Source: Siphonodentalium dalli (Eukaryota; Mollusca; Scaphopoda; Gadilida; Siphonodentaliidae). From it: a DNA stretch of 64,000 nucleotides. The notes beneath the pieces were generated by a model, which worked only from the letters and a program-made list of their open reading frames with translations, did no database searches and was not told the origin of the DNA. Shown here one piece after another: positions 34,199 through 45,544 of the stretch (within the stretch, counting starts at the first letter, position 1; each line of letters starts with the position of its first letter). The DNA lies in assembly GCA_032622095.1 (NCBI GenBank), contig CP136063.1, positions 66,665,897 through 66,729,896 of the forward strand, in the 5' to 3' direction. Made by a program: the position numbers and the translations under genes.

Positions 34199-36840
34199 AA
34201 TGAACGTGTCAATGACACTGTAGCTCAACTTAGGTAGGGGAATAATTTAATGGTTGACAGTAAATGGAGGAATAGGAAAGGTGCTAATTGAAATGTCTAA
34301 CCTGCGCCAAAGGATTTAGTGATTCAAAGAGTAAAATACAAGATGGCTGCTGGTGGCCATTTTTTTTGGCCAATTGACCCCAAAAGGACTTGTTCCCATC
34401 TACGTATAAATGTTAACATCCATGACAAATTTTATGAAGATCTGACCAAAGCTACGACCTACAAATTTCATGATGATCAGACGAACAGTACGACCTGTAG
34501 ACCGCGCCAATGGATTGAATTTTGAAATCCAAGATGGCCGCTGGCAGCCATGTTTTTTGGCCGAATGACCCCACAATGATTCGTTCCCATCTACATGTCA
34601 ATGTCAACATTCATGACAAATTTCATAAAGATTAGACCAAAGGTACAACCTGTAGCCCGTGCCAAAGGATTTAGTCATGCAAAGAGTAAAATCCAAGATG
34701 GCTGCTGGCGGCCATGTTTTTTGGCCGAACGACTCCAAAATCACTCGTTCCCATCTACATGTCAGTGTTAACATCTATGATAAATTTAATAAAGATCAGA
34801 CCAAAGGTATGACCTGTAGCCCACGCCAAAGGATTTAGTCATGCAAAGAGTAAAATGCTGGTGGCCATGTTTTTTGACCGAATGACCCCAAAACGACTCG
34901 TTCCCATCTACATGTCATTGTTATAATTCATGACAAATTTCATGACCATCTGACCAAAGCTACGACCTGTAGCCCGCGCCAATGGATTGAATTTTGAAAT
35001 CCAAGATGGCCGCTGACAGCCATGTTTTTTGGCCGAATGACCCCACAATGATTCGTTCCCATCTACATGTAAATGTCAACATTCATGACAAATTTCATAA
35101 AGATTAGACCAAAGGTACAACCTGTAGCCCGCGCCAAATGATTTAGTCATGCAAAGAGTAAAATCCAAGATGGCTGCTGGCGGCCATGTTTTTTGACCGA
35201 ATGACCCCAAAATCACTCGTTCCCATCTACATGTCGGTGTTAACATCCATGACAAATTTCATAAACTTCCGACCAACACAACGACCTGTAGCCCGCGCCA
35301 AAGGATTTAGTCATGCAAAGAGTAAAATCCAAGATGGCTGCTGGCCGCCATGTTTTTTGGCCGAACGACCCCAAAATCACTCGTTCCCATCTACATGTCA
35401 TTATTAACATCAATGACAAATTTCATGATGATCAGACGAACAGTACGACCTGTAGCCCGCGCCAATGGATTGAATCTTGAGATCCAAGATGGCTGCCAGC
35501 GGCCATGTTTTTTGGCCGAATGACCCCAAAATGACTCGTTCCCATCTACATGTCAATGTCAACATTCATGACAAATCTCACAAAGATCAGACCAAAGGTA
35601 CAACCTGTAGCCCGCGCCAAAGGATTTAGTCATGCAAATAGTAAAATCCAAGATGGCTGCTGGCGGCCATGTTTTTTGACCGAACGACCCCAAAATCACT
35701 CGTTCCCATCTACTTGTCATTGTTAACATCCATGACAAATTTCATGATGTTCCATTCAAAGCTACGACCTGTAGCCCCGCCAAAGGATTTAGTCATGCAA
35801 AGAGTAAAATCCAAGATGGCTGCTGGCGGCAATGTTTATTGGCCGAACGACCCCAAAATGACTCGTTCCCATCTACATGTCATTGTTAACATCCATGACA
35901 AATTTCATGATGTTCCGATCGAAGCTACGACCTGTAGCCCGCGCCAAAGGATTTAGTCATGCAAAGAGTAAAATCCAAGATGGCTGCTGGCGGCCATGTT
36001 TATTGGCCGAACAACTTCAAAATCACTCGTTCCCATCTACATGTCAATATTAACATCCATGACAAATTTCATGATGATCAGACGAACAGTACGACATGTA
36101 GCCCGCGCCAATGGATTGAATTTTGAAATCTAAGATGGCCGCCAGCGGCCATGTTTTTTGACCGAATGACCCCACAATGATTCGTTCCCATCTACATGTC
36201 AATGTCAACATTCATGACAAATTTCATAAAGATTAGACCAAAGGTACAACCTGTAGCCTGCGCCAAAGGATTTAAGTCATGCAAAGAGTAAAATCCAAGA
36301 TGGCTGCTGGCGGCCATGTTTTTTGGCCGAACAACTCCAAAATCACTCGTTCCCATCTACATGACAGTGTTAACATCCATGACAAATTTCATAAACTTCC
36401 GACCAAAACAACGACCTGTAGCCCGCACCAAAGGATTTAGTCATGCAAAGAGTAAAATCCAAGATGGCTGCTGGCAGCCATGTTTTTTGGCCGAACGACC
36501 CCAAAATGACTCGTTCCCATCTACATGTCAATGTCAACATTCATGACAAATTTCATAATGATCAGATGAACAGTACGACCTGTAGGCCGCGCCAATGGAT
36601 TGAATCTTGAAATCCAAGATGGCTGCCAGCGGCCATGTTTTTTGGCCGAATGACCCCAAAATGACTCGTTCCCATCTACATGTCAATGTCAACATTCATG
36701 ACAAATTTCATGAAGATCAGACCAAAGGTACAACCTGTAGCCCACGCCAAAGGAAATTGTTGACGGACACACACGCACACACGGACGACGGACGCCAAAC
36801 CATGGCAATAGCTCAAACTTACAAAAGTAAGTTGAGCTAA
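34199..36840 (-). mobile_element. Complete family-A element, reverse orientation
   Basis: Bounded by the terminal module (34199-34300: GTGTCAATGACACTGTAGCT, CAACTT) on one side and, on the other, by the inverted left end (GACGGACGACGG..., GCCATGGCAATAGCTCAAAC type, ...AAGTTGAGCTAA, about 36740-36840). Between them are 14-15 monomers built from CCAAGATGGCTGCTGGCGGC, CATGTTTTTTGGCCGAA, TGACCCCAAAATGACTCG, TTCCCATCTACATGTCA and CATGACAAATTTCAT. There is no conserved ORF. This is the best copy for defining both ends. Confidence 0.88.
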
Positions 36841-36879
36841 AAAGCAAAGAACCCTACAGTTACAAATATTATTATATGG

Positions 36880-37604
36880 ATGTTAAACCTTTGGTTACTA
36901 AATGCGCTGTAATGAGAATTGACTTGAATCCTATTGATTAATTTGTAGGAATGCTTAGCTATTAAGTTCAACAAGCAGTAACATATAAAAAAGAGAAAAG
37001 AATAATGCAGTTACAAATATTATTATATGGATGTTAATCCTTTCGTGACTAAATGTGCTGTAATCAGCAGCGACTTTAATCCTATTGATTCATTTGTAGG
37101 AATGCTCAGCTATTAAATTCAACATGCAGTAACAGATTGTTTGAATTATTAGCTAAACATTCATACAAATGAATCATTAGAAATCAGTGTTATGGGTGTC
37201 TGAACCTGGCTATTATAAGGCACATTATTATTCCACGCTGATAACATGTCAAGTGAGCAGGGACGTGGGCTGGAGGGTCTCCAATGTTGGGCGTCCACCG
37301 TGGAATTTCCAACCGCGCCATTTCGTGACTAAATGTGCTGTAATCAGCAGCGACTTTAATCCTATTGATTCATTTGTAGGAATGCTCAGCTATTAAATTC
37401 AACATGCAGTAACAGATTGTTTGAATTATTAGCTAAACATTCATACAAATGAATCATTAGAAATCAGTGTTATGGGTGTCTGAACCTGGCTATTATAAGG
37501 CACATTATTATTCCACGCTGATAACATGTCAAGTGAGCAGGGACGTGGGCTGGAGGGTCTCCAATGTTGGGCGTCCACCGTGGAATTTCCAACCGCGCCA
37601 TCCC
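36880..37604. repeat. Near-identical 280-bp tandem duplication plus an older copy
   Basis: 37045-37324 and 37325-37604 appear identical over almost their whole length (for example AACCTGGCTATTATAAGGCA at the same offset of 280). A diverged third copy of the first half lies at about 36880-37045. The near identity means a recent event or an assembly duplication. Confidence 0.9.
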
Positions 37605-37649
37605 CTTGAAACAGACCAAACTCATGCACAAGGCCTGGGCTTTGGTTTT

Positions 37650-38110
37650 TATGTTTACCCATACCATAGTATGGTAAACATAGTGTCGTTGCCCGGATTG
37701 ACCACTCGTCGTTGGTCCGTCTGTCCGTCTGTCTGTCTGTCCGTCTGTCTGTCCGTAGACACTTTACGAGTAATGCGATAACTCAAACATTTTCTATCCG
37801 ATCGAAACCAAATTTTGTATATGGGTTACTCAGCCCAAAATACAGATCGAGTTCGAATATGGGTTTGATCCAATATTTTTTAATGGAGTTATGGCCCTTT
37901 GACATAGAATTCATGCATGTTTCGATAAATCTACAATTTTTCAACTGATAGGAACCAAATTTTGTATGTGAGTTTCTCAACTCCAAATACAGGTCGAGTT
38001 CGAATATGGGTTTGATCCGATATATTTTAATGGAGTTATGGTCTTTTGATTATTTTATTTATGGCTAAAATATATCAAAGATACCCAGTTGCACTGTCCA
38101 AATAGAATCT
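37650..38110 (+). repeat. Family-B tandem block with (GTCY)n lead
   Basis: A GTCTGTCCGTCTGTCTGTC lead (37712-37757) is followed by two units containing CATTTTCTATCCGATCG, ACCAAATTTTGTATATGGG, CAGATCGAGTTCGAATATGG and GGAGTTATGGCCCTTTGA. Confidence 0.87.
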
Positions 38111-38504
38111 AATAAATCAGGTTTGAATTTGTCTTCTCACACATAGTTAGTATCCAGTTACAATGCCATGAATTGTCTCTCTGTCTTGCATTGAGATAAT
38201 TAACTACTAGCATGTGTTGGCCATATCATATACTATCTCTGTATATACTTTATACTCTATAAAGTATCTCTGGCCATATGCTGGGGATAGCATAGATGGA
38301 ATGTTTCTACTATATATTTTATATGCATGGTTATTTAAATTCCATCTTAAAGGCATAATCTGGTTTCATTGTTTAATAGCATTACTATTGGAGATTAATA
38401 ATGTGATTGTGTTTAGTAGATTTGTTGGACATTAATTTCAATTGATTACAAATGTGAATTGAAATATTAAAGGGGCACACCAGGTTTGATATATTTTTCT
38501 TGTA

Positions 38505-38655
38505 CTCTGCAAGTACACTTTAGGCATAATGCGATAACTCTAACATTTTCTATTTGATCGGAACCAAATTTTGTATATGAGTTTCTCAGCCCACAATACA
38601 GTTTGAGTTTGAATATTGTTTCGATCCAATTTATTTAAAGGAGTTATGACCCTTT
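38505..38655 (+). repeat. Family-B single unit
   Basis: AATGCGATAACTC, CATTTTCTATTTGATCGG, ACCAAATTTTGTATATGAG, TTTGAATATTG and GGAGTTATGACCC match 37650-38110. Confidence 0.85.
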
Positions 38656-39329
38656 TTCGAAAACAAATTTGAAAAAAATAATTTTATTTTTTTTATTTTT
38701 ATGTTTTATAATATTAATAATAAAAAAAATGTCAGTGACTCTTTCATTGGTTTCATTTAGATATTGATGATTATGATACACTTTGATAAAAAGGTTCCCA
38801 ATCTTTTTTTTAAATAATTAAAAACAATTTTTTTTAAGTTAAACCAATTTGAAAAAACTAACACAATTGCTGGCTGTGGTGGTTTAGCATTACCGATCCT
38901 GTAAGAGTGTATTCTCTTATATAAATGCCAGTGACCCATAAATTCCAATAATTTGTGTGATGTAAATTTGTCTATAATAGTACATAAACAGTATACTCTA
39001 TAATTCAACACCAAAACTCTCATTTATCCGATCATAGTAAATTTATATCGCCAAGGGATGGGTTAACATCTGCCGATCGTGATCGGCCTCTCGTTCCTAA
39101 CTGCATGACACATTATAGTTCTAGATTGTATGCCATTCTGAAGTGAATTGATCAGTAGCATTTGATTGGCCACCATGCAAACCGGGGAAGAAACTCAGGA
39201 TACATGGGTCCAGTGAGAAAATTGGATATCTGAACCTGAAAATCATCAAGACTGGCTTCAAGATTCCCAAGTGTTGGAAGTTTCCAACCTGGCGCCCCAC
39301 CCCCACAAGATTGGAAATGTTCCCAACAG

Positions 39330-39398
39330 ATGGAGAGAGAGAGAGGGAGAGAGAGAGAGAGAGAGAGAACATATATTATTTATGGGGGGGGGGGGGGT
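39330..39398. repeat. (GA)n microsatellite followed by G-run
   Basis: GAGAGAGAGAGAG with one GGG interruption at about 39331-39368 and a 14-base G-run at about 39384-39397. Confidence 0.95.
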
Positions 39399-40696
39399 AA
39401 ATGTGATATAGAAAACTAGATCACACCTGCTCCCTACTTCCTGTCCACCCATCATGAGTTTTGGATCAACTCTAAAGAAGAGGTGTCCATTTGTATATGT
39501 AAAATATGGTTGATTACATGTTTAAAGTGTAGGAAAGTATGCAAATGTTGGTCTAAAAACGACAAATTCCTCACTATTAAATTGTTGTCAAATCAAACTA
39601 AGAGAACAATTTCAACATATTGTTGGTGTTAAATTTCAAACCAATCTATTGTAAGATAAGAAATTATGAACTGTTGAACATTTTGACCAAAGTTGGGGAT
39701 AGACACAAATTAAGCACCTCCTCCACAAGTCCCTCCACCACCCCAATCACGTCATAACCTATCAATGATTCAGTTGAACGTGATTTCATAAGTTATATTA
39801 ATGTCTGGGCGACAAACATGTGTAAATGTCCATCAGGCGGACTTCAGAGGAGGAAATATGATGCGCTAGCATTGACACCTGGATCTTTCAATAATGCCAA
39901 GATTAAGTAAATGAATATAACATCTCATATTCTCCTGAGAGTAGATTTATATTACCGTTGGTCATTTAAATAGGCGGGCATGATTATGATACTATACTCA
40001 TCTGGACTTTCATTATTTTATTTCTGCCTATTAATGTCACTTAATCTCCCGTATTAGGTATTTATTGTGTTATTTCTTAATATACCTGTTCTATTATGCA
40101 AATTACATAAGCTACAGTCATTATCTGGTTTAAAATGTCAGATAAACAAGACGATTTTCGGACCAAAGTGCAGAAATCGTTCGAATAAATCTCATGTACA
40201 GAACCGTCACAGCCGTGATTGGTTTGAAATAGAACCGTAACACGCACCCGTGTTGATTACGAGGTCACAGCTCCCAATTATCAACCCCTATCTGGATACT
40301 TCCTTAGCTATTTTACAAAAGAATAACACGGGTATACTTTATAGTCAGTGTTTGTCTTCAGAATGCGTTTCATATTTTATACGCCACGAAAAACAAAGAA
40401 ATTGTGTCCACGTGGCTTGATTTTCAGTGATAACATGTTGATATTTACGCGTTGACTCGCTAATACCGAGTTAATTGTGGTTTCGAGTTCAGGTTTCGAT
40501 AACACGGCACTTCTGCAGCCTCTGTTCATGATTCAGGAAAGTATAATATATTCAAGATATCTATAATTATGCGTGATTTTGTCACAAAAATGATTATTTT
40601 CAAGCATCAGGAACCATAACAAATCAGGCAAGAACCATCACAATACCGGCGATAGAACGACTTCCGATGTAACAGTTCCTACACAGTGGTTACAGT

Positions 40697-41199
40697 GAAG
40701 TAATTCGATTGGTAGCGCCCTCCAACGGATTTTGGACCAAGATGCAGGAGAGAATTAAAAAAATTCTGGGCTCTGGTTGGTTAATAGTAGTTTCGATATT
40801 TAAACATATAAAATACATGCAATCACTCCTCTTGAAATTTCAGACTCCAAACAAAACATTGGAACATTGTAAAGTACGTGGTTCCTAGATTAAATTTTTT
40901 TGGTGTGAGGTAAAAAATGTCAATATTTTTTTCACGCAATTCTGACTCTAGTCTTGATTGACAGCCGTCTTGTTCCTAAAGTGTATGCTTGGCGTCAGGT
41001 AAGCCCTGGTTATTCTGACTCTCGATTATAAATCCCAAATTTAAAGGTACATTCCATACTCGACGATATGATTTTTTTCATGCAGAAACTTTGCGCAGAT
41101 GCTAATTCCGGTGACCTTTTACTCATTTATCACAATTCTTGGATAGTCAGGGCTGCAGGCCATTATATGTTAACACTGAGGCCTATGGGAAATCATTAC
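40697..41199. other. Unassigned ~500 bp between the large TIR element and resumed family A
   Basis: No repeat family recognised. Because family A stops just before the target duplication, this piece was probably inserted in family A before the large element arrived. Confidence 0.45.
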
Positions 41200-41697
41200 T
41201 TCACTAACCTTTTGAGGTTATTCAGCCAAAAAACATGGCCGCTGGAGGCCATCTTGGATTTCAAAATTAAATCCATTGGTGCGGGCTACAGGTCGTACTA
41301 TTCGACTGATAATCATGAATGTTAATATTGAAATGTAGATGGGAACGAGTTATTTTGGGGTCGTTCGGCCAAAAAACATGGCCGCCAGCAGCCATCTTGG
41401 ATTTTACTCTTTACATGACTAAATCCTTTGGCGCGGGCTGCAGGTCGTAGCTTTAGTCGGATCTTCATGAAATTTGTCATGGATGTTAACAATGACATGT
41501 AGACGGGAACGAGTCATTTTGAGGTCATTCAGCCAAAAAACATGGCCGCCAGCTTGGATTTTACTCTTTGCATGACTAAATCCTTTGGCACAGGTTAGAC
41601 ATTTCAATTAGCACCTTTCCTATTCCTCCATTTACTGTCAACCATTAAATTATTCCCTTACCTAAGTTGAGCTACAGTGTCATTGACACTTTCATTT
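41200..41697 (+). repeat. Family-A element, right end
   Basis: Resumes with CAGCCAAAAAACATGGCCGC and ends in the right terminal module (41592-41697; TTGAGCTACAGTGTCATTGA, CACTTTCATTT). Together with 32299-32753 it makes one element split by insertions. Confidence 0.85.
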
Positions 41698-41867
41698 CTT
41701 ACATTCTTTAACAATTTTAGAATTTTTTCTTACATTCTTTAACAATTTTATAATTTTTAATGTATTAAGCCAATGCATTCTCTTATATATGCGAGGCGAC
41801 CTATGGTCGACTCGCATATATAAGAGAATGCATTGGCACAGGGCCGTTCTGTTGGGTAAAGGGTTAA
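41698..41867 (-). mobile_element. Double-hairpin MITE (group 1), truncated copy 3
   Basis: Only one palindrome (about 41769-41837) and one end remain. It finishes GTTGGGTAAAGGG with TTAA at 41864-41867. The other end is cut where it meets the family-A terminus, and its linker (TTCTTACATTCTTTAACAAT) is duplicated. Confidence 0.85.
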
Positions 41868-42101
41868 CCACAGCAGAATTATGGGTAATTTTTCAGGATT
41901 TAGTTGGAAATACGGCTTGTTGCCATTCATCGGAAAGCTCTCACTGAGAAAGATTTTTCTACATTTCTATTTGATCACCCTACTGGAGTGTTTCACATCA
42001 CTTTAAAAGGAATGTTTCTTGCATAAGTTTGCGATGAAAAGCATCCTCTTGCAAACTATGAGCATTAACTAATGTTTCTATGATTACTTTCCAAATTTCA
42101 G

Positions 42102-42223
42102 AAAATAAACCTGTCGATGTTGGCAAGAAGCCTGCCATCTTAGTGTCGCCAATTCCCACAAAACGCCGATCTGTTAAGGTTGCCATGCCTGGTCTCACTA
42201 ACTTATCTCCTGAACAACTCAAG
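42102..42223 (+). CDS. Unidentified gene, exon U1
   Basis: Acceptor CCAAATTTCAG (ends 42101), entered in phase 1; donor AAG|GTTTGT in phase 0. It reads ENKPVDVGKKPAILVSPIPT then KRRSVKVAMPGLTNLSPEQL-K, with no stop and balanced codon use. I do not recognise the protein. The basic KRRSVK and the PGLTNLSPEQLK segment look like a conserved motif in a mostly disordered protein. Upstream exons must exist because of the phase-1 entry. They were not found in 19-42 kb, which is nearly all repeats. Confidence 0.6.
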
Positions 42224-42328
42224 GTTTGTGTCTAACTCTTAACTTGGTCATCTTCATGATATTTGGCATAACCCACCATAGCCACCCAAAACAAGGACGC
42301 ATTCAAGTACAGAGAACTTGAAAATATT

Positions 42329-42592
42329 TTAACCCTTCCATGACGGAGGCATCCTGAAATTTAGCGAAAACCCTGTGCCAATTCATTCTCTTAAGTATTC
42401 TTAAGTATCCATAGGGAGCCTCGCATATATAAGAGTATAGATAGGCCTAACATTTTATTTAAATTGCTATTGTAAGCATGCATTCCCTTACATATGCGAG
42501 GCTCCCTGTGGGGGACTCGCATAAATAAGAGAATGCACTGACACAGGGTCTTCAATGCTGCACAAGCGCAGCTCCCATCATGAAAGGGTTAG
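42329..42592. mobile_element. Double-hairpin MITE (group 2), copy 1
   Basis: Ends TTAACCCTTCCATGACGG and CCCATCATGAAAGGGTTAG (inverted). Two imperfect palindromes (CATTCTCTTA..., GCGAGGCTCCC) of the same design as group 1 but diverged in sequence. It lies in the intron between exons U1 and U2. Confidence 0.8.
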
Positions 42593-42696
42593 CAATAGCT
42601 GTACAAATTGTTACTATGGACCTCCATTAAAAATGAAATTTGACTGATTTGTAACAATCAGCACATGAACCCTTGTTGGAATGGGGACAGTGTGTT

Positions 42697-42888
42697 AGTC
42701 AGAGTGTTCAATAGTCCAAGTGTTCAATAGTCCGAGGGATCAATAGTCCGAGGGTTCAATAGTCCGAGGGTTCGATATGGCCGAGGGTTCAATAGTCCGA
42801 GGGTTAGTCTAAAGTGGCTCTGACCGAGGGTTCACCAGTCATAAGGTTTGGTAGTCTGAGGGTTCAATAATCAGAGGGTTTGATAGCT
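42697..42888. repeat. 16-bp minisatellite (GAGGGTTCAATAGTCC)n
   Basis: About ten to twelve degraded units of TTCAATAGTCCGAGGG. It runs almost to the exon U2 acceptor, so it takes the place where the branch point and pyrimidine tract are expected. Confidence 0.92.
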
Positions 42889-42906
42889 CGAGGAATTGGT
42901 GAAAAG

Positions 42907-43246
42907 GTTGGTGAGAAAAATTATTCTGGACATTGGAGAGCTCCCCTGAAGAAAGTGGTTATTGACGATTCAACTTTAAACAGTGAAAATATCTCGGACA
43001 TTTCTGTTCCACAGAGAGACAATATTGAAGAAGGCACTGGTGAGGATATGGTGTGCATGTCAAAGCCTCAAGAAAATACGAATAACGGGAATTCATCAGA
43101 AACGACGGGTGATCAACCACCATGTGCAAGTGGTATTAAATTGAGAAAGACTCCAGGAAAGTATGCTGATATCAGATTGAAAGTTGAAGATGAGTCACCA
43201 GGATGGGGTAGAACCGCTGAAAATAAATCATCCTCAGCTCTGAAAG
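42907..43246 (+). CDS. Unidentified gene, exon U2
   Basis: Reads VGEKNYSGHWRAPLKKVVID and continues about 113 residues without a stop, polar and Ser/Glu/Asn-rich, with CASGIKLRKTPGKYADIRLK and VEDESPGWGR near the end. Start 42907 (after GGTGAAAAG) keeps phase 0 with U1. A start at 42893 (after CTCGAG) is also AG-preceded but would be phase 1. The donor is AAA G|GTACGT in phase 1. Only five intron bases separate the exon from a MITE. Composition suggests a disordered scaffold or regulatory protein; the function is unknown. Confidence 0.62.
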
Positions 43247-43251
43247 GTACG

Positions 43252-43649
43252 TTAACCCTTTACCAAACAGAAAGGCCCTGTGCCAATGCATTCTCTTATA
43301 TGCGAGTCGACCATAGGTCGCCTCGCATATATAAGAGAATGTATTGGCTTAACACATTAAAAATTATAAAATTGTTAAAGAATGTAAGACAAAATGGTAA
43401 AAAGTGTTAAAAAAAGATTTTTTTTAGGCCAATGCATTCTCTTATATATGCGAGGCGACCTATGGTCGACTCGCATATATAAGAGAATGCATTGGCACAT
43501 GGCATAACTGTAACTATCACAATGTGGTCAAGGAGCCGGTTCCAATGATATCGATATTTGTATGGTTCTATTGAGACAGACCGAAGATATTTTAGGCTGT
43601 TGAAGCTTTATTTGGCCGGTTTTGGCCGGTTTGTTGGGTAAAGGGTTAA
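43252..43649. mobile_element. Double-hairpin MITE (group 1), copy 2, next to a splice donor
   Basis: TTAA at 43252-43255 and 43646-43649 with ends CCCTTTACC(C/A)AACA. Two palindromes as in copy 1, the first one shortened by four bases in one arm. The two copies are close to identical outside the palindromes (for example GGTTCCAATGATATC), which suggests recent spread. Confidence 0.9.
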
Positions 43650-43904
43650 AATCATTATCCTCATTTCACATGTTAGCATAGGCTTTTGAAAAAGATTTAT
43701 ATTAGACCACTATAACAAAATAGATTTTCATCCCCTCTCGACCCTATTTTTGGTCCCGCTCTTCAATTTTTAGTTCAACACAATTTATTGTGTTGTTGCT
43801 CGTTACCTTTGAAAATCTGGCGTTTAGAAAGATTCTGTTGGGAGTTTGCAAAGCGAAATTAAGGTGTTTCACAACAAATGTCTGACCAGTTATTTTAGCT
43901 CACC

Positions 43905-44270
43905 TGAGACGAAAAAAAAACATCTAAGTCAGCTATTAGTCATCACTCCTTGTCCGACGTCCGCCTGCCCGTCCGTCCATCAAGAATCGTCTTCTTCTCC
44001 AGAACCATAAGACCAAATAGGTTCATATTTGGTTTGGGTGTTCCATAGGTGACTCACATTCAGATTTGTTCAAAAGGTCACCAGGTCAATTAGTTGCGAA
44101 ACCAGGGTCGTAACTCTATTCCTCCATAGTAATTCTTAGAACTACTTCTAAGAATTGAGCCGATTTAGCTTATATTTGATATGGAGGGTCCTTGGGTGAC
44201 TGGGATTCAGATCTGTTCAAATGGGGTCACTGGGTCAAATAGGGGCAGAGCTAGGGACATAACTTGTATA
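43905..44270 (+). repeat. Family-D block beginning TTAGCTCACCTGAG
   Basis: TTAGCTCACCTGAGACGAAA, TCACTCCTTGTCCGACGTCC, GCCCGTCCGTCCATCAA, then two units with ATAAGACCAAATAGGTTCAT, ATATTTG, GGTGACT, CAGATTTGTTCAAA and GGGTCA. It resembles A and B in layout: a TAGCTCA(A/C)CT tip, a (GTCC)n block, then ~130-bp units. Confidence 0.75.
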
Positions 44271-45532
44271 AACAAAAAATCTTGCTCAATTTTAAAAATG
44301 AAAACAAAAAATTAAATAAATATTTTTTCATTTTCATTTTTCATTTTTTTTTAAAAAGATTTAACTTTTTTATTTTAGACACCACATCACAACCCTTCTC
44401 CCCCACCTGTCCCTGCACCCCACACTGTAGCCAGACCCTGTGTAGTTAAAGCTTTCTTTTGGCTACAGCTGTCATGGCTGTTTGACATGCCAATGTGTAG
44501 ATAGCACCAAAAAACTGGGTTTAACTGGCCTTAATATACACTGGCTACAACTTGCCTCCCGCCAAATAGCAAGCATTTTAAGGCCATGCCGAGTCCCGGG
44601 AAATGGTCTTAACAGCAATTCCACCCGAGGGTAGACGCCAGGGAGCAACTTACTAGGAAATTTTGATTATCAAATAAATAGCCTCACATGGACATGATGA
44701 GATAGTATTTTGTTCGCAATCTCAAATATCTTTGCACAATCAACGATCGTTAACCTGTCCGTTGGATATTAAACTGTAAAACAGGGTATCCAAATATGTC
44801 CGGTACTTTTCAACATCCGAAATAAAGAACTCAGAGTAATCGCAGCCGAAAATGGTAATCGAATATCGGCCGTATCAACATTTCATCGATTATACGATTA
44901 ATCGTGGCACCCCTACCTGTCGGAGGGAAAAAACATTACGAAGTTTTCATCGTAAAAGCATTGAGCCTTATATTCAATGTAGAGAGAAGAGGCAAGCCAC
45001 ACTGTGGCTATTTTATCTAGCATCCGTGAGGAAAATTATTGTAAAATATTGTAATGTAAAATATTGTAAATTATTACTTCTAATACATTTGGATAGGATT
45101 TTGTCAGGGACCAAACTCCAAACTGGAGCTTAGTGGAGACGACAACACGATATTGCATCCGGTGCAGTGTTAAAAAATCCCGACGAGAACCCGAATGACT
45201 CTAAACTAAAGAGCATCGGTTTTTTCTATTGAGTATTGTTTTATGCAAACAAAAACGATATTTGTTCGAAGTGATTCTTGTAAATAAAACAAAATTGAAA
45301 TATTTGTTAATGAAAATATCCACCCACGGACTACTGTCATTAATAAGACAGTATTGTAGAATAAAAGATTGTTGAACAATTGTAAAACTAAATTGCGAAA
45401 ATTGGAAAACACGTGCGTAGTGCACGAAATTAGGCAACTGCGTGTTGTCGTTCGCAATAGCATAAAGAGAAACGTTCATGAGAAATGAACAGATAAAAAA
45501 TGCGACTTATCTTGCGTCTAGAAGAATTTAAA
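44271..45532. other. Intronic stretch without recognisable feature
   Basis: No exon with good borders, no repeat family recognised. Lies between exons U2 and U3. Confidence 0.5.
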
Positions 45533-45544
45533 AATGAATGAGGT

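Larger units (their letters stand above)
32763..40688. mobile_element. 7.9-kb TIR element with 8-9 bp target duplication
   Basis: The terminal inverted repeats start CAC(G/T)GTGTAGGAACT(A/G)TTA and continue about 85 bp (CATCGGAAGTCGTTCTATCG, then CCGGT, GTGATGGTTCTTG). GTTACAGT (9 bp if the leading G is counted) flanks both ends at 32755-32762 and 40689-40696. The length of the duplication would fit hAT or MULE-like elements. No transposase was recognised. Its interior carries the nested items listed next, including a complete family-A element. Confidence 0.82.

Noticed and set aside
37712-37757. (GTCT/GTCC)n encoding a Cys/Ser-rich peptide
   Set aside because: It is the simple-repeat lead of a family-B block.
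43247-43410. Extension of exon U2 into an ORF ending at 43410
   Set aside because: The extension reads MITE sequence beyond a good splice donor.
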